Below, piece by piece: positions 11,925-23,171 of a stretch of 64,000 bases of DNA (within the stretch, counting starts at the first letter, position 1; each line of letters opens with the position of its first letter). A program made the position numbers and the translations under genes. Below the pieces are notes generated by a model. It saw only the letters and a list, made by a program, of their open reading frames with translations. It was not told the DNA's origin and made no database searches. Source of the stretch: Cristatella mucedo (Eukaryota; Bryozoa; Phylactolaemata; Cristatellidae). The stretch is taken from the NCBI GenBank assembly GCA_009760855.2, contig WPIO01000001.1, forward strand, positions 729,001 to 793,000. The letters are read 5' to 3'.

Positions 11925-12070
11925 GGTTGGCACAGTGGTTACCGTGCTCTCCTCGATTAAGGTCAGGGCGAGGGTATTTGATGACCGAAGTCGTGGACTC
12001 CAACCTCTTGGTATATGTAAAGTGCAAATATAAAGGTGACGTTCTCTTAGGGAATTTAACAAATATATTA
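11925..12070 (+). mobile_element. Possible tRNA-like SINE head, second type
   Basis: TTGGCACAGTGGTTACCGTG at 11930-11949 resembles a SINE A box, and the reverse frame gives RPDLNRGE, a usual by-product of tRNA-derived SINEs. The B box is degenerate and I found no second copy in this window. Confidence 0.4.
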
Positions 12071-12470
12071 TACATAAATTATGCAGAAGAAGGCATGCAC
12101 CAACAGATTCTCTTATTGTGGCTTATTAGGTCTTGCTGCAGTCTCGGCCGAGAAGTAGACCCAAGCTCAGCATCTACGTCTTTTTTACACTCTTTTCCCA
12201 GTCACGGACCATTCTTCAGTCTTTGTTATGAATGCAACAAAGACTAAAGTGAGGCTGAAGCAAGACTGGCCATTTATACGAGGCTTGAGCTTGATTTTGG
12301 AGGGGCTTGCCGCACCCAGTGAAGAACGATGACAGATGGGTCCCCCACAGAGGAGTTGTGGATGCTACTGCTGCAGCATTTGTAGAAAAACGGGCGAGCA
12401 CACATTTCGGAGGTCGAAGCCATCATGAAAGCTGTTCCTGAGCACTTGGCACGTAGAGATTGAGAGCAAT

Positions 12471-12496
12471 TGAGAGAGAGAGAAAGAGATAAAGAA

Positions 12497-12538
<42 letters not shown>

Positions 12539-12540
12539 AG
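12471..12540. repeat. GA-rich simple repeat
   Basis: An imperfect AG/GAAAG tract. The Ser/Leu-rich reverse frames across it are artefacts. Confidence 0.9.
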
Positions 12541-12794
12541 AAAGTGGATATCCTGCATACAGACCGACGCACAAGCAAGAAGTGCGTAAAGGTAGTCGAG
12601 GATAGGGTTGCTGGCCAGCAGAACGCACAACCATCGGATATGCACAGCTTCGGTTTAGGAGGAGACGCATGCCAGGCTTACAAATTCTTCCTAATTAGCA
12701 GGTCTTGAGCCAGGTGACTTCAGGCGAAGTCGTGCGATTAACGACTACTAATAATACATTTGGATATCACCATCAAAGATTGTAATCTCTTTCA

Positions 12795-13630
12795 ATAGTA
12801 ATAATAATGATATATTTGTTACTGCACACTCAGTCAACTCAATCGCTTTCTGGGGACTTTGCGTTTACTGCAAAGAAATCAAGATCAATGCTTTATGGTA
12901 GTATGCTCAATAACAACAATAATAACATAGTTAGAGTCAACATGTACTGGGTCAGCAGAGAGATATGGTTAGTGGCAGCATGCACAGTGTCAGCAATCAC
13001 AGAAAGACGAATCGCATCGATGCACTAAATGCTGCGATGAATGAATTCATGTTTAGCTTATTTTTAAATGAATTAAGTCAAGGACGTTGTGACACCAGTC
13101 GGCAGTGAGCTTCAAGCTTTAAAAGCGTATAGACTAAAAACGACATCTCTAAAAGATCTGAGAATCGTACTGGGTACAGGTACATTATTGTATTCCAAAA
13201 AGCAGGCGGTACCGTGCTTAGCCTGATTAGGGAGTAGGTCTGATAGGTTGGCTAGAGCCAAAAAGTCAATCGATCTAAAAGTGACTGCCACAGCCTTGAG
13301 GTCGATGGGCTACTTGACAGGGAGTAGTGCAGGTCGGCAAGAACTGGTCTGAGGTAGCAACTGTGAGGCTAATGACAGGGAAGCCCTGCTGCAGAGTTTT
13401 GCAGCTGCTATAAGCGTCTGATTGCACAGTCCGGAATACCAGCAAGCAGTGAGTTAAAGAAGACGAGACAAGATGTCACAACTGCATGGACCAATTTAGA
13501 TATGCTATTCCTGACTAAGAGACCACAAGTTTTAGCAATGTCTTGCAGCTGAAAGTTGGCAGAATTGACTGTGGAGCTGATGTAATTGCCTATTGAACGA
13601 TCACTTTGTATTATGACATTTATGAAAATA
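12795..13630 (-). mobile_element. LINE-A, RT thumb to 3' end
   Basis: A minus-strand copy with its ATT tail near 12797-12815. It reaches upstream through the degraded C-terminal block to the thumb region (YISSTVNSANFQLQDIAKTC, SKLVHAVVTSC, AGIPDCAIRRL). It has many stops and faces away from the plus-strand LINE-A tail at 13700. Confidence 0.8.
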
Positions 13631-13680
13631 AGGTATAGGGATTTATGGGTTCGCCAGAACAATAAAGCATACACGAACAT

Positions 13681-13704
13681 GTCTGCAAGCTTTTGCTTGC
13701 AGAC
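13681..13704. repeat. Perfect 10-bp inverted repeat, TTTT loop
   Basis: GTCTGCAAGC, a TTTT loop, then GCTTGCAGAC. It lies exactly at the junction between two head-to-head LINE-A fragments. Confidence 0.85.
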
Positions 13705-13912
13705 ACTGTGCATGCGGCCACTAACCACCTTTGCATGCTGACCCTGGGCATGTCATACCTAACCAAGTAATTCATGTTGCTTATTGAGCATGAAAGTACT
13801 CACCATTCAATTGCTTTTCCCTTTGCAGCAAATGTAAAGCCCCTAGACAGAGATTGAGTTCTCTAAGGGCGCTTTATCAAGGGCATTACAATTGGTATTC
13901 TTATTATTGTAC
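13700..13912 (+). mobile_element. LINE-A 3' UTR fragment
   Basis: Only the last ~210 bp of LINE-A: the TGCATGCTGACCCTG block, the GCAAATGTAAAG motif and the hairpin region (AAAGCCCC..GGCGCTTT, one arm mutated), followed by an ATT-like tail. Confidence 0.85.
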
Positions 13913-13959
13913 GTGCCCAATAGGTTGAAAAATGTGATTGTACTGTTAATGCAGTTCGC

Positions 13960-15810
13960 CGTGATGGGCGACATTGATTCGATATTGGCTCAGTCACCTT
14001 CCTGTGATTTGCGACGGATCCTAATGGTTTGAGGTATTTGCCACGGCCACTGCCGCCAATTGCCATGCTTTGCCCAAGATTGAGCGGTCAGAGCTTGTTG
14101 AAAGGGTCAAACGTACGTGGGTGCACAGAGAGCTGTTACGCTGAATGGGAATTGGAAGTTGGTGTAGCCGATTTCTCTTCGATTTTCCCGGTAGAATGTA
14201 TTGGTCCCTGGCATATCTTCCAATAGCCACGAATTGCTGACACTTAATGTGCAAAACAGCTTGAGGGGCCTGAGATATCATTTTTAGCATAAAGAAATGT
14301 GAAATGCGATGAAAAGTGGCTTTTTCGTGCAGCTACATTTTGGTCGATGTGCGATGAATGATAGTGGGTTGCTCCTTCCAGCCTAGCCGTTGCCGTAGAT
14401 TGCCATTGATTTTCCGAGATTGAACTAGCTCAATTGATTTAAATGATGTGGTTGGCTGTAATCACTGTGCTTTGTAACATGCACTCAAGATTGGAGCGTT
14501 GCAAAACCAATTTTTGGTATGTGCAACAGATTGCTGTAGTTGTCCAGGGCGATTGCACTCGATTGCAGTGCAGTGCAGCCAAATGATCGACACAATTGTA
14601 GAGAAATTGTGCGATTTAAAGATAACCGAAGATTAAAGCAACATGCAATGACTAATATAACACAAGATGTACGTTTTTGGTCGTTTTTTAGCATGTTTCG
14701 GTGGATTGTCATATTAGCCAGTGGCCATCATAATCGATTGCAGTGCAATGCTTCAGAATGGTCAAGGAAATTACAGTAAATTTATGCAAGTACAAAAAAC
14801 ACGGAGTGTAGATCAGCTTGAAACTATAATTAGGGCTTGTATTGTACTCGCTCTGATCGTTGTGCGGTGGATTGTAGCGGATTGTAGCGAGTTGAAGAGG
14901 ATTGAGGTGTGGGACCGACCATTGCAGTCGATTGCAGTGAATTGTAAGAGAACTCGTGTGCAGAATAAAGTGAAACTATGCGGATGCACTTTGAACTGAG
15001 TCTAGTAACATATGTAATGTCAATTAGTGCTCAGCGATTGCAATTCGAGGACGATTTGCAGTGGAATATAGTTGATTGTCGTAATTTCACAAGTCATTTC
15101 AGGCGATCACCGCTCATTGCCCGTGTTCAAGGATGCACAATTTTTGATTTTACGTATGTGCATAAGTAACGTGGCGCACTTTATATGCAATTAAAATGAG
15201 CTCGACACAATCTATTTCAATCTTTCCGTGGTAGATTCGGTGGATTGGTTGTGGTTTTGTTGTGGGCTACCATAGTCGATTGTAGTGCACAACACGATTA
15301 TGGCGGCATCAATGCAAGTTATTTATTTTTTGGTGCAGTTGCCACAGAATGTGTCATCGCATGCAATTAAAAATGGTTTTTGCTAAATAGGATTTAATTC
15401 TTTTTGCTTTGGAATGCTGTGGAGTTCGGCGGATTGTGGCATTCGCCTGGGCCGATGCAATCCTATTTCTGCAGACTACACGAAAGTTTGTCAGCGGAAT
15501 CATGTGAAATTTCCCGGTTACAGTGTACTTGTAATTATTTTGATACTCCAAAGTTTGATAGCTGTGTGAAGCTGATTTTTGGTGCATTTGAAGAGAACTA
15601 AAATGGATTGCCCTGAATTGTGGTTCAGGTATCAGGCATTGTAGCACGTTGGCATAGATGGTAGTGCACACAGTGACATGAAGTTTGTTGGATAAATACA
15701 ATGGAACCCGTACTACAATATCTACCCGAAATGTGAGTTCGGCAACGTTAATGTCTGGTCGATATTAGTCTAATTAGAGTGGATTGTGGATGATTGTGGT
15801 TTATTGCTGT
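13960..15810. repeat. Decayed array of GGATTG boxes, ~180-bp spacing
   Basis: Boxes of the type GGATTG(T/C) recur at 14703, 14869, about 15073 (TGATTG), 15242, 15431, 15605 and 15781, which is 166 to 204 bp apart. The box is often preceded by TTCGGT or TTCGGC, and sometimes followed by TCGATTGYAGTGCA (14739, 15278). Looser copies (GCCGCCAATTGCC, GCCGTAGATTGCC) lie near 14055 and 14388. The sequence between boxes has diverged strongly, with only short shared stretches such as ATGCAATTAAAA (15186, 15361). I read it as a very old tandem satellite-like array. The open frames inside are not supported. Confidence 0.5.
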
Positions 15811-15822
15811 CATACTTCGAAC

Positions 15823-17889
15823 CCGGCGTTTAGATGCAGAACCAGCTACATTAGTCCGCCCGTATTTTTGATAGTCAAGTCGCACACGCCCTTTCAGCTG
15901 CAAGCACTCACGTGAAAGAACATGTGATCAGCTCGACGTCAACTGTGTGGCCATCATCGGATGGATTCTGAGTTAAGAGCAAGAATGCCAGGTAAATGCT
16001 CCAGTCATTCTAATGGTGTAAGCATATCGCACACTTTTCAGTAGGCTATATGGTGCCTAAGAAGCTCCAGAAAATAAATCGACAAAAAGGTGGAGATATT
16101 CTCTCGGTCCTGACACATTGATGAGGTGCAAGATCGTGGTCATGGGTTCAGCCTTGCGTCATTTGTAAGATGTGAGCTGTACGATATTCGGTGCCAAATC
16201 TTTTTTGTTGCTACACTGATGGCAAAAACGTGTGGATGAGCATTTGAGCTCGAGCACTTGTGTGTGCCTTACGAAGTCGAGTACTGACATTCGTGCTAAG
16301 GCAGCGATCAAGAATCCTACAAATGACAATATTTAACTGCAGGTCACCCGAGGTTGAGCTTTTTTAAACGCTGTCACTAGAAGAACTCACTCCTTGCTTG
16401 GGATCTTTGCTTGATTAAGAGTTTTAACGAGTGGCTGGACGAAAGACCTAGCATTGATCTTCTTGAATGTCTGTTTGCCCTAACTCCTGTACCCTACCAA
16501 ACGTCTGGTGCAGGTGACTGGGGGGAAAGTTCAGATCGGAGTACGAAAACTGGTCGTGTGCAATGGGGGAGAATGAGGCGTCGCTCAGTCGGGCTGAACT
16601 GAGCAATGGTTGGATGAGAAGAGTATAATACCTGCAATCAGCTGCAACTGGCAGGCAATGTCTATCTCACGAATAAGCTTGAATTAGGGCTTGCAAAACT
16701 TTGTATTATTTGGTAAAGTTTCCGCTACCGTGGTGGCGCACTGAGTAAAATGGTTGTTTTTCACGATGTAGCATCTGAGGTCTTGGATTAGAATCCAGCA
16801 ATGTGCGATCATTCATTAAAGCTGCAAGTGGTGCTGATAGTCATCAAGGCTCTGCTGTCGCTATAGAAAGGGGCTGCCGAATCTGCTAAAAGTTGTCTCA
16901 GTCATGCCTCACCCAATGTTGTTCCTACTCTCAGCACTGTATGCAACGCTGCGGCTTTTTCCTCAACTTTGTCACTTGAGACCAGCTCTCTGTGGGCACT
17001 TACAGCATGAGACCAGTAACTCCACATGCACGTGGCAGTGGCCAGTGAACCTGTAGCCGTGCGAAAATCCAGACTCTTATTTATACTACAGAGGCACTGG
17101 CGCTACTGAATTTCTCTCGAACATTTTGGCATTTGTTCTATGGTAATTGGCTTCCAGAGTGTATGCAAGAGCATGCAACAGTACCCAGGCACACCCGATT
17201 ACAACTTCGCAGACCAAAGCACAACCTGGAAACTCTGCACGACTTGTGAACCTAAGCCAACCCCAGCAAACCTGAGCGGGCTCCTGAAAACGCCATAGTA
17301 AACTCCAACGCATTCCACAGAATCTCAGCCAAAGTTTGGTAATTTCTGCTCCAAGCTAGCATTACCACATCTTTTTGAACCTTAGCAGGCAGCTCTAAAC
17401 CCCAGTTAGCCCTAATGCTTGCAAGTGGATTCTCAGCAGCAGTACAGTCTAGTTGTTCATGGTGTCACATTGTTGCATTAGGAAGCCAGCCCATTGAGGT
17501 AGATAGAAGCTGGCAGAGCAATAGCTGATTCACTTTCAAATAATTGCCGTAGATGTTTGACAGCTTTGTTGCAGCTGGTGCCAGATTTAATCTAAATTCC
17601 GGGCTGAGCATTTTTGAAGTCTGAGTAATATCGACTAGCTTGGGGTCGGGCAGACGAGAGCTTGGCAGCTGGCCTCGCCTAGGGCTTACATGCAGCCTGT
17701 GATCGTGTGCTTAGGAGGAGCAGATGCGGTAGCAAAGCCTTGTCTCGGTGGCTGACCCTGGGCAGCGCTTTCACTCAAGAACCGCGTGTCGCTTCTTGAG
17801 CACAAAGCACCGAAGGATTTTCCTTTGTCAGACCCGGCGTTTTGCTCTGCCGCTAGATGCCTCAGTACCCCAAAGCCCCGGTAAATACG
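15823..17889. repeat. ~2-kb dispersed direct repeat, copy 2
   Basis: The partner of 38-2256, in the same orientation and with SINE copy 2 at the equivalent place. The right end is cut by the tail of a minus-strand LINE-A that starts at 17888. Confidence 0.7.
16728..16892 (+). mobile_element. tRNA-derived SINE, copy 2
   Basis: The A box is well kept (GTGGCGCACTGAGTAAAATGG). The B box is decayed (GATTAGAATCC). The body keeps GCAAGTGG, CATCAAGGCTCTGCTGTCG and GGGGCTGCC. It is the positional equivalent of the copy at 973. Confidence 0.75.
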
Positions 17890-19790
17890 GCAATAATAAT
17901 AATAATAATAATACATTTGATAAAGCGCCCTCAAAGAACTCAGTCTCTTCCAAGGCGCTTTACGTTGGCTGTAGAAGAAATACGATCGGACGATTAGTGG
18001 CAGCCTGCTCGATAAACAACAAGGATGACACGATTAGGGACTAAATGCATAGGGGCAGCATGAACGTGCGGTTTGTCGCAGCATGCAAAAGTGTCAGCAT
18101 ACACAAACACATAAAGGACAAATCACAGGGATTCACTAAATGCTACGACAAATAGATGGTTCTTCTATTTCTTTTTAATATGGTCAAGTCAGGAGATGTC
18201 GTGTCGGAAGTCGGGAGTGAGTTCCAGGCTTTGGAGCATACGAACTAAAGGCACGGTCTTAAAAGAGTTTGAAGTGTGTACAAGGTATAGGTAAACGGTT
18301 AGATTCCAAAAAGCAGGTGGTATTATGCCTAGCCCGGTTGTGTAGTACATATAATAGGTAAATTGGAGCCAAAGAATGAAGGGGAGTAAAAGTGAGTGAC
18401 AAAGCCTTAAAGACAATCTGCTGCTTGACTGGTAGCTACTGCAGGTCGGTCGGCGAGAAGTGGTGTGATATGGCAACTGGGACGCTAACGATTGACAAGC
18501 CTAGCGGCAGAGTTTTGCACTAAGCAGCTGATTGCCCCGGCCAGCAGACCAGCAAACAATACGTTACAGAAGTCAAGACGGGATGTCAAAAATGCATTGA
18601 CCAACTTAGATCTGGTATCCCTGTGCATACAAACCCGGGTTTTAGCAATATTATGCAACTTAAAGTAGTCAGACTTGACTGTGGAGCTAATGTAATCGTC
18701 TAATGAAAGGTTACGTTGGAAAATTACGCCTAGATTTCTCTCAGATTGAGCATTAGATATGCTGGCAGAGCCGATTTTGAGCATTTGCCTTTCCAATTTT
18801 TAAATTGGACATGGCTTGCTCATTACTAGTAAGTTGGTTTGATCATCAGTCAATTTAATAAAATTTGCTTCCATCCATGTGGGGATGTCATCAATAAAAA
18901 CTGCACGATGAGTTGAGGATATGAAGTGCTCAAGGTCGGAGAGGGATCGAACCAATGGTGCAAACGAGCGTCATCTGCCTAGAAGTGAAAGCGTAGATTG
19001 TGAATGCCTATCAGATCAGCAATAAGGAGAGCATAAACTGAGAGAGGAAGGGGACCTAGCACAGGACCATGAGGTACGCTGCATTTAGGTGGTTCCTTAA
19101 ATGGTCTTTATCCAGCCGCAGCGATACACTGGATTCTTCCACTCAGATTGGTTCTGAACCATAGCAGTAAAGTGCCAGTGATGCCCAGGCTATCGAAAGC
19201 TGTCGAAATATCAAGCAGAAGATGCAGATAGACATTATCAACGTCTGCATTCCTGAAAATGTCGTCATACTTAAAGAGAAATTCAGGCTCTGTGGAGTGA
19301 TTAGCTCTAACACAGAGTTGAACTTACATGCAAAATTTGAATTCTTAATATTAGAGTTCTGTTTCTCTGATACAAATTGCTCCAGTAAATTTGATGAAAA
19401 GAAGAAAGACTAAGCAGAAGCTGCTTATATCCTCTTGGTCAAGCGTTAGTTTCTTAATTAGTTGCCAAACTGCAGCCTATCTATGCACGGATATTGCCTG
19501 AAATTAGGGGCAAAGTTGGTATGTTAGTTAAGCATGGCAGCACCAGGTCTAAGTATTATAGAAGTAGGGCAGTGAGAGCAGGGTCTAAAGAACAAGTATC
19601 CTTCGTTGACTGGGAGATTAATTTTAAGGTAAGGTTACTCATAGCATCAATAAACGTAGTTAATGAGGTAGAACACTGACTCGATCAGCAGGAGTAATGT
19701 GGTTGATGTAATTAAAGGACGAGTCTAGAGGGCATGCTGCAACCATAGATACGGACGGTAAGATTTTGTCTACGTTTCTGACAAAGAAGC
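17888..19790 (-). mobile_element. LINE-A, long copy (RT to 3' end), decayed
   Basis: On the minus strand the order is: linker (ISQSTKDTCSLDP near 19590); the FRANHS-like block near 19300; GVP-type block near 19080; the F-ADD catalytic box near 18975, where the Tyr codon is now TAG; NLGVIFQRNLSLDDYISS near 18700; SKLVNAFLTSRLDFCN near 18570; the C-terminal block; the 3' hairpin with both arms kept (AAAGCGCC, GGCGCTTT); and an (ATT)n tail at 17891-17910. Stops and frameshifts are scattered throughout. The upstream end is uncertain. Confidence 0.85.
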
Positions 19791-21785
19791 AAGATTAACA
19801 ATGAGCTAGATCATCACAAGAATGACTAGGTGAGGAGTTAAGCTAAGAGACGGTTAGGGAGATGGTTGATAGTAGACGTAGGCATTTTTGGATTGTGCAT
19901 CGGTGATTCAACAGTATTTGTTTAGAAATTAATTTGGCCGTTGCCAAAATCAATCGGTATAGCCTACAATAGTTTCATAAACCTGACGGTGGACAATCGT
20001 GATATTTCGCACGCTTCCTCAAGCTTTTGCTGTGTAGACCTAGCTATTTAAATGTCCACAGTACACCATAGGTCGTTTCGGTGAAGCCGCATATTACTCT
20101 TACTTTGTGATGCAAACTTGTTAAGCACTTCAGCAAGTGTCCTGTTGTAGCACTACCATTCACGCGAGGTTTGACCGGTAATTGAGCAGCTAGGGCGATG
20201 AAGATATTTTCACCCTGACAACATTGATGTCGCTGTTCTTGAGCTTCAATATTCACATATGACTTCGGTTGCCGAGGTGGGTGCACACGATAGGTTGACG
20301 ATCGCTTTTATATTTAGGTTCATTCCTAAACAATGCAAGTGCTAGGTTGGTATGCTTAGCTCACTGTAACCCTTAGTGTATAGCTCAAGTCAGCTTGATG
20401 TCGAGACGTCACCTAATTTGATGACGTTAAAACAGTTTTGTTTGTAGTACGCGCTCATTAATTGCCGTTTGGAAGAATGAACAAAGAACACAACAGTATT
20501 ATGACTTTAGCAAACATGCATCATTGACAGCACATTCAAAAGTCTTGGAATTAAAAAAAAAATTCAATGAGCGAGAAAATTATGTGATTACAAATATTAT
20601 TAACATTAGCAACCTCATCTTCTGGGCTTAGAGAGTCGCTCACGATGGAGAAAGGCTTCAGTGTAATGATCTTACTGTAAAATTAGCCTATATTTTAATA
20701 AAACATATCTTATTAAAATATGTTCTAAAATTGCTTGGAAACTATTGTTTTGAGAATCTTGGACGACAAGGCAAATAGGTGAGCTGTCCAATAGCTCAAT
20801 AGCAGCATGGACTATGACGTAGAATCTTCGAGTAGCGGTTAATTTATTTCCATTTGGAACCACTTTGGAATACAAGTAAATTAACGGTTGGTAAATGAAA
20901 CTTTATAGAACAGAATACTGCCTTTAATACATTTTTCGACTCTGAGAATACAAGTGGAAAGGGAGTGGGTTGTGGAGATGATGAGTATTATTAATGGGCT
21001 CAATTACGATCAAACCGTCACCTGCAAAATCTTTAAAAAGAAATGTCGCATGAAATGTCACAGGCTGCAACTCAGCTCTACTTTTCGAAGTGGGTGATGG
21101 TTTATTGTGGAAAGACACTGACATAGACATTGGTATATCTTTAAAACTGGCTAGATGCGATTAAGATCCAGAACTACTTTTTAATATGCAGAAAATTGTC
21201 TCTAGGGCTTTTTAAGTGAACAGTCTAGATTGGCAAGCTCGTTGGGAGCTCCCATAAATGTATAGTACATGCATCCAATATGCGTATCAAGGCTGCAAAT
21301 TGAACCTGGATGCACAAAACAGGCTTTGCAAAAGGAGTTAGGGAAAATCTTGATTATCTTTTTAAGCTACGTTTTTGACTTAGTGTTAACTTTAATTGTC
21401 AACGGAATGAGCAGAGGATACAGTGAACGAGATAACTAACCAATCAAACAAGAAGGCAATCACTTACTCGGAAAATCCGTATTGCAGATATCCCTTTATA
21501 ATGAAGTTTCCAAAATTTGGCTATCGATAGGAGCCGAATGACAATCAAGATGAAAATACCAAGAATAATCCAGAAAGCTTTGCAAGTGTTCTGCTACAAA
21601 TACGTAGCTGACGCGGGTGGGTGTATCGATTGACAAGTAAGGTGTGTGCAGTGGACGTGAGATCTTGGATTTACGACAGTAAATAAAACAATTTCCATTT
21701 CGAATGCATTTGCATTCAGGAACAAACACTTGCAGTAACCAGCCGATATATTAGGTGGTTTAGCTGTGGTCAGATCTCTTTTTTA
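19791..21785. other. No confirmed gene; weak coding-like pieces on minus strand
   Basis: Four short minus-strand open frames (20044-20286, 20672-20875, 20924-21130, 21496-21729) have amino-acid composition more protein-like than usual for this AT-rich DNA; one reads NKLTATRRFYVIVHAAIELL. I do not recognise a family, and I could not fit a convincing set of matching splice sites. They may be remnants of a decayed gene or chance. Confidence 0.25.
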
Positions 21786-21792
21786 TGCTCAC

Positions 21793-21968
21793 AATACTCA
21801 GAGTATGCTTCCCACTTTCTCTTTGTTGCTTGAGACGAAGTCTGTTGGCTACTGAATGCGTACCAAAAGCCGCTTAGGCTGTGAGTGCGCTATACACAAC
21901 TCTCCTGTGTAAAACCCACATCGTCTTTATCACTTTGTGGAGTTACTGACGGAGATAAATTACTACAG
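21793..21968 (+). mobile_element. LINE-B 3' end
   Basis: The last ~175 bp of LINE-B: LLRETKSVGY-type coding (LLETKSVGY here) and GCECAIHNSPV, then the conserved 3' UTR block CTTTGTGGAGTTACTGACGG. It is strongly 5'-truncated. Confidence 0.9.
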
Positions 21969-22077
21969 GCGGTCGTAATCTTTAATTAGTATTTGAATGA
22001 AAGATTTATATGCTACGTGTCTTTAGAAAGTCTCAGCCGTCTCCGAATCAGCACATGCTCAAAAGTGGCAAAATCAT

Positions 22078-22370
22078 GTGGGATATAGCTTAGCAGTAAA
22101 GGGCCTGCATTGCATTAGCAAGATCTCATATTCAATCCCTGCCGTCTTGAGATCTTTTTCCACTAATTATGCTGCAGACGTGGACACTGTGCATGTCATC
22201 TCTAACCATCTAATGGTTGAAAATTGAAAATTAATGATTCGAAATTGTGCAAGTTACCAAAAGCCATATGATGGTGTACGCATTATATTATGTCTACATT
22301 AGCTAGAAAGAGATTCATTTCTCTAAGGGCACTATAAACATTTGTTATTGTTATAAATAATATTAGGCAG
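22078..22370 (+). mobile_element. tRNA-headed SINE with LINE-A-like tail
   Basis: The head has a good A box (ATAGCTTAGCAGTAAAGG at about 22085) and B box (TATTCAATCCC at about 22131). After a short linker, from about 22180, the sequence matches the LINE-A 3' UTR: ACACTGTGCATGTCATC, TCTAACCAT, then the hairpin region GCTAGAAAGAGATT..TTCTCTAAGGGCACTAT and an ATT-rich tail. SINEs that borrow the 3' end of a partner LINE are a known class, because the LINE reverse transcriptase recognises that end. Only one copy is seen, so a chance juxtaposition of two insertions is not excluded. Confidence 0.55.
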
Positions 22371-22422
22371 ATAACTGTGGATAATATGTAGCATAATATC
22401 ACGTCGTAACTGGAGTAAAAAA

Positions 22423-22620
22423 ATGAAGCTTCTAGCAGTAACTGCTTATCGAGGACTTTCCTTAGCTACAGATACTTGTTTTTTTGCTGATACCTCCAAC
22501 AGGAGCCTTCCGATGAAGCAGCTGCTCAGTGTGGGCAATGTTCTTGGGCAACACGTGCATACTGCAATTGCTGTCTTCTTCCGTGATAGCTGGTTGATTT
22601 CAAAGCTGCCCATCTGGTGA
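22423..22620 (+). CDS. Unrecognised short open frame, probably non-coding
   Basis: A 65-codon frame starting with ATG (MKLLAVTAYRGLSLATDTCF..). The start could mimic a signal peptide, but nothing else supports it: no family match, no splice sites, and an overlapping open frame on the other strand. Confidence 0.12.
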   Translation: MKLLAVTAYRGLSLATDTCFFADTSNRSLPMKQLLSVGNVLGQHVHTAIAVFFRDSWLISKLPIW

Positions 22621-22965
22621 GAAGAGTTCACTGGTTTTAAGCTGACGACACTAAGTTTGTCTAGAGATCATACCTCCACAGCAGCATTAGCTTTCTACTC
22701 TTTTTGTGGTTTTCTGTATGCATTTTACTAGACGATCTCCCAAGTAGCCTATGGTGTACTAAATACGTTAAACTCAAAGTGCGTGCAAGGCTTAATTGTT
22801 TAAGATCTTCAAAATATCTCCAATCAGTTGCTACTTTGTCTACTTAAACTTAAAGTAAAATAGAAGATTCAAAATCCAATGATGCATTGTAAATGGTAAC
22901 AGTTTCACTAAAGCATGCATAAGCTAGTGATCATTTCACTTATTTAGGAAATCATTTTACGTACT

Positions 22966-23020
22966 TGGTATAATAGCTTTCTTTGGTAGCCAGGCCAAAA
23001 GGGAATTACAATAATCATGG
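22966..23020 (-). mobile_element. 50-bp LINE-B RT scrap
   Basis: The minus strand reads DYCNSLLAWLPKKAII-like, matching the LINE-B region at 10440-10500. Both ends are lost. Confidence 0.7.
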
Positions 23021-23171
23021 CCAATTACTTGCATTTGCTTAACCTCTAATTCAACTTCATACCATATGACTGTATTTTTCCGATTTATTGAGTTTATTTA
23101 AACTAATTATCCTTATTTAAATAATTTTTTTTGAAATAATAAAATATTGTTCAATACTGCTTTTGTTTTAC

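Noticed and set aside
12795-13912. Twin-priming inversion of one LINE-A
   Set aside because: The inverted piece has its own complete 3' tail at 12797, so the two parts are better explained as separate insertions.
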